Shown: piece by piece, positions 1 to 8,274 of the stretch
Numbering within the stretch: position 1 is the stretch's first letter
Layout: each line of letters opens with the position of its first letter
Assembly: GCA_030429705.1 (NCBI GenBank)
Contig: JAUIES010000002.1
Span: 560,001 to 624,000, forward strand
Direction of reading: 5' to 3'
Length of the DNA stretch: 64,000 bases
Source: Phycisphaerae bacterium
Lineage (GTDB): Bacteria > Planctomycetota > Phycisphaerae > Phycisphaerales > UBA1924
The notes under the pieces: model-generated
The model's database searches: none
Seen by the model: the letters and a program-made list of their open reading frames with translations, nothing else
Told to the model about the DNA's origin: nothing
Position numbers and translations under genes: made by a program

Positions 1-213
1 TGTGGGCAGATCAAGCATGGACTGCGCAGGAATCGTTGCTTGTTCCGCCATAGGGAAGACAGCGGCAGCGAGTGTGACCGCGAGAAGTGCTTTGTACCGT
101 CTTGGGATACTCGCACTCGAGATCAATGGCGTGAAGATGAAGATGCCGGTGATGCGTGTGAGCACCAGCATGTACGGAAGAGCGAGGGGTGTGAGGTAGG
201 TGACGACTTCCAC
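1..213 (-). CDS. fliR: Flagellar export protein FliR, N-terminal part only
   Basis: FliR is a membrane subunit of the flagellar type III export gate with FliP and FliQ. Only the first 71 codons are present; the gene leaves the window at position 1. Translation from a GTG at 213 gives a hydrophobic N-terminus followed by RITGIFIFTPL and IPRRYKALLAVTLAAAVFP, the typical FliR opening. The start lies 8 nt past the fliQ stop, as expected for the fliP-fliQ-fliR order. Start choice is inferred, since an in-frame ATG lies 14 codons further in. flhB and flhA may follow outside the window. Confidence 0.85.
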   Translation of the reverse strand, partial: MEVVTYLTPLALPYMLVLTRITGIFIFTPLISSASIPRRYKALLAVTLAAAVFPMAEQATIPAQSMLDLPT

Positions 214-221
214 GGGGTTTC

Positions 222-479
222 TCAGAACAGCGTGAGACGCGAGGCTGCAAACTCGACGAGTTGAATCGTAACCCAAGGCAAAAGCAGGGCTGCCACGAGA
301 ATCATGATCGTGATCTTGGGAACAAAAGTCAGCGTCTGGTCCTGAATACTCGTCACCGATTGAATCAAACTGATCAGCAACCCCACCGACATACCTGCAA
401 GGAGAATCGGTGCGGCGATCTTCAAGACCGTCAGCAGCGTTTCACGAACAAGATACACGGCGCTCTCGTCATAGATCAT
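222..479 (-). CDS. fliQ: Flagellar export protein FliQ
   Basis: Small inner-membrane subunit of the flagellar export gate, 85 aa, the usual family length. Two transmembrane helices are visible: residues about 13-38 (LTVLKIAAPILLAGMSVGLL) and 52-78 (FVPKITIMILVAALLLPWV), separated by the conserved SIQDQTL loop. The ATG overlaps the fliP stop as ATGA, so translation is probably coupled. It lies between fliP and fliR in the standard order. Confidence 0.95.
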   Translation of the reverse strand: MIYDESAVYLVRETLLTVLKIAAPILLAGMSVGLLISLIQSVTSIQDQTLTFVPKITIMILVAALLLPWVTIQLVEFAASRLTLF

Positions 480-1477
480 GGTTTCTCTCCGAGCAGTGGC
501 GGCGGCTTCGGCTTCTGAACCCGGCAGAACAGAATCAGAAGTGGTAACGCAGCCGCCTGCGCACTCATGCGTTGACTCATGCCATCTTGCACGAATGTTT
601 CGAGCAAACTACTGACAACAAGCGTCCAACCATCGACGAGCACAAACAGCAGGAGTTTGAACGGAAGCGAAATCAGGACGGGCGGAAGCATCATCATGCT
701 CATCGAGATCAACAGGCTTGCAATCACCATGTCGATCACCAGGAACGGCAGATACACGCGAAAGCCAAGCAGAAACCCGACCTTGAGTTCACTGAGCATG
801 TACGCAGGGATCAGCGACACCATGTCAACATCGGCGCGGGTCATTTCTTCCGGCTTTGAAGTATCGATGCCGCGGTAATTCAGAATGGTGTAGACACTGC
901 CCCAGTTTCCTGTTGCTTCGATCTGGTCAAACATATAGTCGCGAACGGGTTGCCGAGCGGCGAGCCAGAGTTCGTCATAGTCGCGGATCTCGCCTTGCTG
1001 ATAGGGAACAACCGCTTCTTCCCAGATTCGGTCGATTGTCGGGCTCATGACCAGGAGCGTCATGAACATCGCGAGCCCGGTGACAACCTGTGGGGGTGGG
1101 AGTGACTGAGCGCCCATGGCTTGCCTCAGAAGAGCAAGAACGATCAAAATGCGCACAAAGCAAGTCGTCATCAACATGATCGACGGCACAAGCGTGATCA
1201 CGGTCAGCAGCAGCATGATGTTGACGGCAACCGACAGTCCTGGTTCTTCGCCGTCTCCTGAACTCGAGTTTGAACCCTTGTCCATCACATGCGACGCCCC
1301 GGCAAGTACGCGAATGGGGTTGATCTGACCAGGGCTCGTCGGCAACTCAATGACGCTTGGTGTCGAAAACGATTCTCGAGGCTGTTCAGATGTCGTTCCC
1401 GGAATGGGAGGACCGATCAACTGCGCCGATGCCGATGAAGTCAGCACAATCAAAATGAGAGACGCGACCAACTTCAT
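476..1477 (-). CDS. fliP: Flagellar export protein FliP
   Basis: Core subunit of the flagellar type III export gate. At 333 aa it is longer than the usual 245 or so because of a cleavable-looking signal peptide (about residues 1-18, ending ASA) and a poorly conserved linker of some 60 residues before the first core helix near residue 85. The conserved core is clear: TCFVRILIVLALLRQAMG, then LVMSPTIDRIWEEAVVPY, and the C-terminal SLPFKLLLFVLVDGW. It overlaps fliO by 4 bp (ATGA) and fliQ by 4 bp. Confidence 0.95.
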   Translation of the reverse strand: MKLVASLILIVLTSSASAQLIGPPIPGTTSEQPRESFSTPSVIELPTSPGQINPIRVLAGASHVMDKGSNSSSGDGEEPGLSVAVNIMLLLTVITLVPSIMLMTTCFVRILIVLALLRQAMGAQSLPPPQVVTGLAMFMTLLVMSPTIDRIWEEAVVPYQQGEIRDYDELWLAARQPVRDYMFDQIEATGNWGSVYTILNYRGIDTSKPEEMTRADVDMVSLIPAYMLSELKVGFLLGFRVYLPFLVIDMVIASLLISMSMMMLPPVLISLPFKLLLFVLVDGWTLVVSSLLETFVQDGMSQRMSAQAAALPLLILFCRVQKPKPPPLLGEKP

Positions 1478-2286
1478 GCGGCATCTCCTTCGACGCGCAT
1501 CGCTGCAAGCCTTGCACGCAACCGACCAATGGATGGATCAACAGCCGACGAAGCCGCAGGCCGGGTCGGCATCTGAACCCGTTCATCCTGCCACGACACG
1601 CTGTCTCCCTCGGGCGACTCATATCGAAGGCTTCGCTCTGGAGACGCTGCCGATGTTTCCGGATCTGCTTCGGCGCCTTTGAGCGCTTCACGAAACAATG
1701 TTGAGTGACTTGTCCCATCTGCCTCACGAACACTTCTGAGAATGGAGGCGACTTCTTCAGGATCGGTGAACTCGGTCAGCGTGGTCATGCTGCCCGCGGA
1801 GGCTCGAACCCCCACCGACTGGTTGCACAAAACGACACGACGACCGATGCGCAGCAGTACGAGTCGCTGGGTGCGTGCGACCGGGTAACGAGCGAGCACT
1901 TCGATCACGCCGGATGGAGCACGCCCAGCTGCACCAAGCGAGGACATCAGCCCACCCTTGCGACGGCTGACCCACTTGAGCAGAAACGAAAGCAGAAAAA
2001 GGAGCCCGACAACGCCGACCAGCGCACCGAGTGTTCTGCTGAATCCGATGTTCCCTGTCCCCGTCGCTTCGCCGATGGCTGAGCGTTCGCGACTCGTGCT
2101 CGTTCCCTCGGCATCGGGAAGTCCGAGTGCAGACGACTCCGTGTTCGTCGCCAATTGTCGTTGAGAGACATCGCTGTTGCTCAACAACGCAGGCGTCGGT
2201 TGATCAACCACATTCGGCTCGGCGAGAGCGCTGCATGTGATCGCCGAAGCGACAATCAGAACTGTGCGGATCCTCCGCAATTGCAT
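1474..2286 (-). CDS. fliO: Flagellar biosynthesis protein FliO
   Basis: FliO helps assemble the FliP ring. The ATG at 2286 is preceded by AGGAGG and opens a signal peptide (MQLRRIRTVLIVASAITCSA). A periplasmic Ser/Thr-rich stretch leads to one transmembrane helix at about residues 95-120 (LGALVGVVGLLFLLSFLLKW). A cytoplasmic FliO domain follows, with VARTQRLVLLRIGRRVVLC, and then a long variable acidic tail. The family is poorly conserved, so the call rests on this architecture plus the position directly before fliP. At 270 aa it is longer than enteric FliO. Confidence 0.88.
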   Translation of the reverse strand: MQLRRIRTVLIVASAITCSALAEPNVVDQPTPALLSNSDVSQRQLATNTESSALGLPDAEGTSTSRERSAIGEATGTGNIGFSRTLGALVGVVGLLFLLSFLLKWVSRRKGGLMSSLGAAGRAPSGVIEVLARYPVARTQRLVLLRIGRRVVLCNQSVGVRASAGSMTTLTEFTDPEEVASILRSVREADGTSHSTLFREALKGAEADPETSAASPERSLRYESPEGDSVSWQDERVQMPTRPAASSAVDPSIGRLRARLAAMRVEGDAA

Positions 2287-2359
2287 ACGCCCTCCTGGCG
2301 ATGAGATGCACAATGACAGATGACACTATCCGGCGTGTCACGATGCGTGTGCTGACGGC

Positions 2360-2995
2360 TTACGAGCCGGGTTCTTTGGTCGTGACACTCACGATTTCAC
2401 TGATACGAACACAGAAACTGTCATTGAGAACCAGGACCTCGCCGCGTGCGACGAGTCGCTCGTTGACAAATACATCCACCGGATCGCCTGCGAGTTTGTC
2501 GAGTTCGACAACCGCACCAGACCCGAGTCGAAGCACATCCTCTACGAGCATGCGCGTGCGACCAAGTTCGATTTTGACATTGAGATTGACATCACTGAGG
2601 AGCGCAATTTCTTCGGGTGCATGCGCTTCAACTTCAGGAAGAAACTGCGGTAGATCCATCGGTGTCGCGCCGGTTGGCGGCGCAGCGACTGAGTTGACTG
2701 AGGCCTGGGCAGTCCCCACAGCCTGCGAGGCCATGTCGAGCATCGCTTGTTCTTCAGGTGTTGGCTTTTCATCGGTTTCTGATGTGTCACCGTTGGCCTG
2801 GGCGATGGCGGCTTTGGCCATATCGAGCATCGCCTGCTCTTCGGGTGTCGGCTGCTCCTCACCACCACCGACCGCATCCTGCGCCTGGTTCATGGCATCC
2901 TGGGCAGCGTCAAGTGCATCCTCAGCGGGATTCGGGGCCGCCGAATCAGGCGCGTTGTCTTCGTTCGGCGTGTCGATCGGTTCCTGGTCGGCCAT
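2360..2995 (-). CDS. fliN: Flagellar motor switch protein FliN with extended N-terminus
   Basis: FliN forms the lower C-ring with FliM and binds the export ATPase complex. The C-terminal SpoA domain (about residues 125-211) is clear: [57 protein letters not shown]. The first 120 residues are acidic, rich in Ala and Gln, and contain two copies of [12 protein letters not shown] about 32 residues apart. The ATG at 2995 was chosen; a longer in-frame reading from 3064 looks non-coding. No fliM lies between this gene and fliL. Confidence 0.92.
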   Translation of the reverse strand: MADQEPIDTPNEDNAPDSAAPNPAEDALDAAQDAMNQAQDAVGGGEEQPTPEEQAMLDMAKAAIAQANGDTSETDEKPTPEEQAMLDMASQAVGTAQASVNSVAAPPTGATPMDLPQFLPEVEAHAPEEIALLSDVNLNVKIELGRTRMLVEDVLRLGSGAVVELDKLAGDPVDVFVNERLVARGEVLVLNDSFCVRISEIVSVTTKEPGS

Positions 2996-3141
2996 GCGTA
3001 CTCCGATTCCGGCGAGAGTCCTTTCTCGCTCGTAATCAGGGCATCGGTCCGATCCCCTTGGCACGGTGCATTGTCAACTGTCGGAACACAAGGCGCACGC
3101 ATGACCCGATTGAAGCGCATAATCTGCGCGTCGTCGGTGCA

Positions 3142-3681
3142 TTAGCCGCCGGCGTTGATGCCGGTGCACTTGGGAATGATGATGCGCTCAATCAACGGCA
3201 GTTCATCCTTGTCAGTTCCAAACACATCGTTGAGATACGCTGTCAATTGGCGAACGATGGTGTCGAGTCCCGGATCATCGCGCAGATGTCGATCTTCAGC
3301 CCGTCGGAAGATCTTCGCAACACCTTCTTTGATCTCGGCTTCGCGTTGAAGCATGATCTTTTCAACCCGTTCAGCGTTCTTGTTGCGGATCTGCAAGTAA
3401 ATGCTGGTATCCCAGAGCCAAACCGTCCCTGAACTGACATTCTGGAATCGATCTTCGATCAGCAAGACCTCTTTGGTCTGCTGCCGTTCCTGATCTTCGG
3501 TGCCCTCGATCGACATCGCAGACGAGTTTGAGCCCGCGGTCATCGAGACGAGGAAGTAGACCCCTGCACCCTCCGCGATCATGAGCGCCGCCATGATGCC
3601 CAGCATCTTGATACCGAGACCCTTCTTCGGCGCCTTTTCTTCGTCACCTTGTTCGGTTGCCGCTGCTGCTTCGTCTGCCAT
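3142..3681 (-). CDS. fliL: Flagellar basal body-associated protein FliL
   Basis: FliL is a single-pass inner-membrane protein around the stator that supports motor torque. A short charged cytoplasmic N-terminus is followed by one transmembrane helix at about residues 25-48 (IKMLGIMAALMIAEGAGVYF). A periplasmic domain with the family pattern follows, including VRQLTAYLNDVFGTDKDELPL near the end. Its 179 aa match FliL. It follows motB by 12 nt, so it is probably cotranscribed with the stator genes. Confidence 0.88.
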   Translation of the reverse strand: MADEAAAATEQGDEEKAPKKGLGIKMLGIMAALMIAEGAGVYFLVSMTAGSNSSAMSIEGTEDQERQQTKEVLLIEDRFQNVSSGTVWLWDTSIYLQIRNKNAERVEKIMLQREAEIKEGVAKIFRRAEDRHLRDDPGLDTIVRQLTAYLNDVFGTDKDELPLIERIIIPKCTGINAGG

Positions 3682-3693
3682 GAGTCGCTCTCC

Positions 3694-4443
3694 TCAACCG
3701 CCGCGGCCCGTGAAGTTCGGATCGGGGTGCATCTCCTCAACCGTTTGCCCGGTCTGGTACAACTGGACTCGGCGGTTTGCCATCGAACCATCACCTATAT
3801 CAAGGGATGAAGTCATCGGCTCCTGATCCGCCGCCGCAACGACCCGCAGGATCTGTGGATTCACACCGCATTCTCGGACGAGGTATTCGCGGACCGCTTC
3901 GGCTCGCCGGAACGACAATTCGACATGGCTCAGACCGGACCGGGCTCGGTCAGGCTGACCCCACGCGTGTCCGGTGATCTGCACAATGTACTTCTGATCC
4001 GCGATCATCGGCGCGATTTCAAACTTGAGTTTGCGCTCGGTGCTGGTGCTCAACTGGAAGTCACCCGGATCGAATGGCATTGAGCTACCAATCGCGGTGC
4101 GATCGGACTGATGGACAACATTCGCCCGATCGTTCCGGCCAGAGATATTGGGAATGGGCTGCTGGTTTGTGTTCTTCTGTTGGTCGTCGCGTTTGGCAAG
4201 TTCCGGCATCAGAGAGTTGATAGAATTCGTGATGTCCGCATCAATCTCGGACAAGCCAAGCCCCCCACTCGATCCAAGAGCCTCCTTGATTGCTTCGAGT
4301 ACCTTGCGGTACTCACGAGGCTGCTTGATCTCACTGAACGCGGCGAGGAGGATGAAAAAGCACAGCAAGAGCGACATGAGATCGCCGTAGGTGAGCACCC
4401 ACTCTGGGATGCCGGGTGCCTCTGGTGCCTTGCGTTTTGGCAT
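3694..4443 (-). CDS. motB: Motor stator protein MotB
   Basis: MotB anchors the proton-driven stator to peptidoglycan. The N-terminal plug/transmembrane segment contains WVLTYGDLMSLLLCFFILL, with the proton-carrying Asp at about residue 21. The C-terminal OmpA-like domain has ITGHAWGQPDRARSGLSHVE and LSFRRAEAVREYLV for peptidoglycan binding. Length is 249 aa. It follows motA by 15 nt and precedes fliL. Confidence 0.95.
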   Translation of the reverse strand: MPKRKAPEAPGIPEWVLTYGDLMSLLLCFFILLAAFSEIKQPREYRKVLEAIKEALGSSGGLGLSEIDADITNSINSLMPELAKRDDQQKNTNQQPIPNISGRNDRANVVHQSDRTAIGSSMPFDPGDFQLSTSTERKLKFEIAPMIADQKYIVQITGHAWGQPDRARSGLSHVELSFRRAEAVREYLVRECGVNPQILRVVAAADQEPMTSSLDIGDGSMANRRVQLYQTGQTVEEMHPDPNFTGRGG

Positions 4444-4458
4444 GATTCAATCTCCGCG

Positions 4459-5235
4459 TCAGGCCGCCGCCTTCTCCAGTTCCATGCGCTTGCTGGGGGG
4501 GAGATAGGTCATGAGTTTGCTCTCAACGACGCGTGGATTGTCGCCTGACTGAATCGCCATGACGCCAGCAATAATGATGGTTTTCGCCATGACTTCTTCA
4601 GCATCGCGTGCCTGCAGTTTGTCGGCGAGCGGCCCGCACACGACATTGGCGATCATCGCGCCATACAGCGTGGTGATGAGCGCCACAGCCATACCTGGGC
4701 CGATCTTCGATGGGTCATCCATATTGCTGAGCATGAAGATGAGACCCATGAGCGTACCGATCATGCCGAACGCCGGTGCATATCGGCCGGTCGTATCGAG
4801 GATCTGCTTTCCCTGCCCATGCCGATCGATCACCGCTTCGAGTTCGATCTCCATGATCTGATTGATCAACTCGGGGTCTGTGCCATCCACCGCCATCTTC
4901 ACGCCGCGCACGATGAACTCGTCGTTCATGTCGGCGATGTGGTTTTCGAGAGCGAGGATGCCTTCGCGGCGAGCGACCTCGGCATATTGCACGAGGTTCT
5001 TGATGGTCTCAGCAGGATCGGTCGGCTTCGAGAAAACACTCTGCAGGACAACTGAGTGAATCTTGAGAACGCGGGCAAGGGGAAACGAGCAGATGATCGC
5101 CCCGGTCGTCCCGCCGAACACCACGGCGATCGATGGCGCATCAATCAGAGATGCAGGATTGCCGCCGCCGAGAAGGATCCCGACGAAGATCGCAACCACT
5201 GCGATACCCAAACCTGCCACAGTTCCAATGTCCAC
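4459..5235 (-). CDS. motA: Motor stator protein MotA
   Basis: MotA is the multi-pass stator subunit that converts proton flow into rotation. Four transmembrane helices are visible: residues about 4-24, 33-53, 150-170 (PAFGMIGTLMGLIFML) and 180-202 (MAVALITTLYGAMIANVVCG). The cytoplasmic loop between helices 2 and 3 carries the charged residues that contact FliG. It starts with GTG at 5235 behind GGGAGG. The 258 aa length is normal and motB follows directly. Confidence 0.95.
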   Translation of the reverse strand: MDIGTVAGLGIAVVAIFVGILLGGGNPASLIDAPSIAVVFGGTTGAIICSFPLARVLKIHSVVLQSVFSKPTDPAETIKNLVQYAEVARREGILALENHIADMNDEFIVRGVKMAVDGTDPELINQIMEIELEAVIDRHGQGKQILDTTGRYAPAFGMIGTLMGLIFMLSNMDDPSKIGPGMAVALITTLYGAMIANVVCGPLADKLQARDAEEVMAKTIIIAGVMAIQSGDNPRVVESKLMTYLPPSKRMELEKAAA

Positions 5236-5343
5236 CAGCCGACCTCCCGCGCTCAGTCATCGGACTTGCTGACCTCGTTCCGACGCACTCCATCATGGGG
5301 ATCGGTCGGGTCATGCACACACTTGACGGACTTCGTGTGAACT

Positions 5344-5541
5344 TCAGGTTGGAGGGAACATCTGGCGCAGATGGCGGCCGTATTCGATCGCTCGCTGGAC
5401 GACTTCACGCATGGTTTCACGGATGACGAAATGATCGCCGTTGGTGAGTGTGATAATCGTATCGGGTTTTTCTTCGATCGTGCGAATGAGATCGGCGTTG
5501 ATAATGAACGCCTTTCCATTCAATCTGGTGACCTCGATCAT
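5344..5541 (-). CDS. flbD: FlbD family flagellar protein
   Basis: Small 65-aa protein of the FlbD/SwrD family, commonly found between flgE and motA. It begins MIEVTRLNGKAFIINADLIR and continues with IEEKPDTIITLTNGDHFVIR, the family hallmark. In Bacillus the homologue SwrD raises stator power; the role here is not shown by sequence alone. It lies 15 nt after flgE and about 110 nt before motA. Confidence 0.9.
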   Translation of the reverse strand: MIEVTRLNGKAFIINADLIRTIEEKPDTIITLTNGDHFVIRETMREVVQRAIEYGRHLRQMFPPT

Positions 5542-5556
5542 GCGGACCCGCCTTTC

Positions 5557-7314
5557 TCACCGTCCGAGGACGAGAAGTTGCTGCATCAACTCATCGGCCG
5601 TTCGGATGATGCGTGATGAGGCGGAGTATCCGGTTGAGGTCGTAATGAGGTCAATAAACTCCTGCCCGAGGTCAACATTGGATAACTCGAGCGCACCCGA
5701 GATAACTGTGCCGGACCCTATTTCACCGGGTGAGACGATGCTGACAGGCCCGCTATTGGGTCCGACCTGCCACGCATTCCCGCCCATATCAACCATCCCC
5801 CCCTCGTTCGGGGCCTTTGCCACCACAACCCGACCAAGCGTCCGGAGGGCACCGTTATCGAACGCACCGAGGATATCGCCGTTGTCGACGATGCTGAACG
5901 CTTCGAGCGTCCCGGCGGGTAATCCGTCTCGGAACACACCGGCCATTTCAGACGGCCGATCGGCGAGGGCTGTCAATCGCCCGGACGGTCCGGTAAATGA
6001 CAGATCAAAAGTCAGCGGGCTCACCGCACCGGTCCCCGTTCGTGTCAGGCTGATGGTCGCCGGGTCTTCTGTGATGAGGCGACCAAAACTATCAAACGCG
6101 ATTGTTCCGCTTCCGACATTCAGGCTCGCGCCGAGCGCATCGTTTGCATCCACAAAGTACCGCCAGGTCGTCCCCGTATCCGACTTGTCTTCGAGTGTGA
6201 GAGAAACATCGGCACTGACCGGACTCCCGAGCGAGTCGTACACGACGATGGTCGTGCGAACGGCTTCACCATCGGCTGCCGCTTCCTTGCTCGGTACAAA
6301 CGGGGCGCCCGCGTAAGTGCCGCTTTCATCGAGCAACCGAAGGTCAGCAGCGTCGATCGTCAGGTCATTGACAGTGCCGACATTCCCGACGATTGACATC
6401 ACCCCGGTTGCCGAATCGAGTGTGACACCCGGCGTTGCGCCATCCGGGTTGGTGATACCTGTTGTCTGAATGCCGAGCGAGACCGCGAGGAAGTTCATCA
6501 ACTCCTGGACGGTTGTCGTCGCGGTGATCGGAAGCGAACGATCGGGTATCACGCCCAATCCTTTCTCAGCACCAGTCATCGAAAGAGTCTGCCCGGCTGC
6601 AAACCGTGGTGTTGCGCCGGTTGCGTCCGAGGGGTCTTGAATATCAACAAGCCGGGTCGCAGTTGACAACCGATCTGTTCCCGCCGGCGCAGGCGAGGCC
6701 GTATCCATCGCCACAAAGCCTTCGGTTGCGGTCGCCATGAGATTGACAAGCCCGCCGGTGGTCGGCTCCGCTCCATCCGTGTTCAGGTTCCCGGCGATGG
6801 TTGCGTTTTCCGTGGCCTCGGCGATGCGGATCTTGCCGAGCGGCAGATTCACCGGCACCAATGACCCTTCCTGCACATTGAAGTCGGCATCAACGCCATA
6901 ACCCATCAACAACTCACCGGTCGGCGTGACGAGATTGTCGTTCAGATCCTGACGAAATGCACCGGCGCGTGTGTAGAGTGTGTCACCCTCTCGTTCGACG
7001 ACGAAAAAACCCTGTCCGTCAATCGCCAGGTCGCGCGGATCGCCGGTGCTGTTGATTGCGCCGGTCCGGAAGTCGCGTTGAACCGCACCGATCGTGACGC
7101 CGAGTCCGATCTGCATCGGGTTGGTACCGCCTGTGTTCTCGTCGGGCTCAGAACCGATTTTGATATCTCGGCTAAACGCATTCTCAAACATCATGCGGCT
7201 CGACTTGAATGAAGTCGTATTCACATTTGCTATGTTGTTCCCGATGACATCAAGTCGGCGTGAGTGAACATTGAGCCCTTGCAAACCAGTCAGCAGTGCG
7301 GTCATCGATGCCAT
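5557..7314 (-). CDS. flgE: Flagellar hook protein FlgE
   Basis: FlgE builds the flagellar hook. The N-terminal rod-type motif is clear (GLQGLNVHSRRLDVIGNNIA, then NVNTTSFKSSR), followed by DLAIDGQGFFVV. The middle region (about residues 180-480) is variable and Thr/Ala-rich. The C-terminal helix has SNVDLGQEFIDLITTSTGY and ends in LLVLGR. The ATG at 7314 has AGGAGA 6 nt upstream; an upstream in-frame extension to 7413 lacks family similarity. At 585 aa it is a long FlgE, with the extra length in the exposed middle domains. Confidence 0.95.
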   Translation of the reverse strand: MASMTALLTGLQGLNVHSRRLDVIGNNIANVNTTSFKSSRMMFENAFSRDIKIGSEPDENTGGTNPMQIGLGVTIGAVQRDFRTGAINSTGDPRDLAIDGQGFFVVEREGDTLYTRAGAFRQDLNDNLVTPTGELLMGYGVDADFNVQEGSLVPVNLPLGKIRIAEATENATIAGNLNTDGAEPTTGGLVNLMATATEGFVAMDTASPAPAGTDRLSTATRLVDIQDPSDATGATPRFAAGQTLSMTGAEKGLGVIPDRSLPITATTTVQELMNFLAVSLGIQTTGITNPDGATPGVTLDSATGVMSIVGNVGTVNDLTIDAADLRLLDESGTYAGAPFVPSKEAAADGEAVRTTIVVYDSLGSPVSADVSLTLEDKSDTGTTWRYFVDANDALGASLNVGSGTIAFDSFGRLITEDPATISLTRTGTGAVSPLTFDLSFTGPSGRLTALADRPSEMAGVFRDGLPAGTLEAFSIVDNGDILGAFDNGALRTLGRVVVAKAPNEGGMVDMGGNAWQVGPNSGPVSIVSPGEIGSGTVISGALELSNVDLGQEFIDLITTSTGYSASSRIIRTADELMQQLLVLGR

Positions 7315-7339
7315 GAAGTCTCCTCGTCTCGCAAACGCG

Positions 7340-7810
7340 TCAATGTACAGAACGGTCGATACCACCAAGCCCACGCAGAATCGCATCGACTGATAGGCTG
7401 TCCTGGTTGGCATGGGTGATGCCTGTCAGTTTCCCGTCAATTCGAACAGCGGCATCGATACCCGTAACCAACCCATCCGGCCCGATCGGTGCGTTCGTCA
7501 ACACACGCCGCTCAACATCGAGCAGGTACTGCGCGTCGCCAACTGACACGAGGACCTGTTGAATGCCCTGCGCCTGCGCGATATCCGCGATGCGGCTCAT
7601 CAGTTCGGTTTGTTCCTGATTCAACTCAATGCCAGCGTCAACATCGGGGGTGACCGTCAGGCCGCTGCGTATCTCGCCTGTTCGAGCGCGATCGAGCAGT
7701 TTACCAAAGTCGAGCCCTGGCATGTTCGAAACGCGGCTCGGCGCCTCTATGGGCGTTACCCCCGAGCCGAGGGCCCGCAGCAAATCTGTTGCCCCCACCT
7801 CACTCATCAT
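7340..7810 (-). CDS. Flagellar operon protein (TIGR02530-like)
   Basis: A 156-aa protein between flgD and flgE, the usual place of the uncharacterised flagellar operon protein family. The C-terminal half carries the family look: GIELNQEQTELMSRIADIAQ, then QVLVSVGDAQYLLDVERRVL and a VTGIDAAV segment. Function is unknown; a role in hook assembly is inferred from position. It starts at a double ATG (7810/7807) behind GGAG and overlaps the end of flgD by 11 nt, implying coupling. The family name is recalled, not searched. Confidence 0.7.
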   Translation of the reverse strand: MMSEVGATDLLRALGSGVTPIEAPSRVSNMPGLDFGKLLDRARTGEIRSGLTVTPDVDAGIELNQEQTELMSRIADIAQAQGIQQVLVSVGDAQYLLDVERRVLTNAPIGPDGLVTGIDAAVRIDGKLTGITHANQDSLSVDAILRGLGGIDRSVH

Positions 7811-8249
7811 CTGACTCCGAGTCATCGGCGTCCGTGTCAACCGGCTTTGCAACCTCAATCACATCGTCCATCTTGACCCGCTGTCCGCCAAGGAGATTGA
7901 GAATCGGGCCGTCGTCCGTTCGGCTGACCGAGAAAACAACATCGATGGTCTGCTCGTTCTCAACGGTGATGCCGCTGATGATCTGCCCGATGAGCCCGGA
8001 AGCCGCTGCGAAGTCTGTTCGATCGACCATTTGTTCAAGCTGGTCTCCGAGTTTGATATCCGATTCTATCGAACGCAAACTTGACAGTTGATCGAGCATC
8101 GCCTGCGAGTCGCTCGGCTCGAGCGGATCCTGATTCGCGAGTTCAGCGAACATGATCTCGACGAACTGTTCGCTCGTCAGTTCACTGAACCCGTTCGGCT
8201 TGGTGGGTGTTGCCCCAGCGATTCCTCCGAGCGCGTCAACTGTTGGCAT
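7800..8249 (-). CDS. flgD: Flagellar hook capping protein FlgD, short form
   Basis: FlgD caps the growing hook. The conserved N-terminal region is present: SEQFVEIMFAELANQDPLEP, followed by DSQAMLDQLSSLRSIESD. The downstream part is shorter than in enteric FlgD (149 aa here against about 220), so the Ig/tudor-like domains are reduced. A hydrophobic stretch around residue 90 (ASGLIGQIISGITV) matches the family. It ends in an acidic DDSESDDE tail. The ATG at 8249 has GGGAGA upstream. Confidence 0.9.
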   Translation of the reverse strand: MPTVDALGGIAGATPTKPNGFSELTSEQFVEIMFAELANQDPLEPSDSQAMLDQLSSLRSIESDIKLGDQLEQMVDRTDFAAASGLIGQIISGITVENEQTIDVVFSVSRTDDGPILNLLGGQRVKMDDVIEVAKPVDTDADDSESDDE

Positions 8250-8274
8250 TTTTTCTCCCGCGATTGATAGGCGC

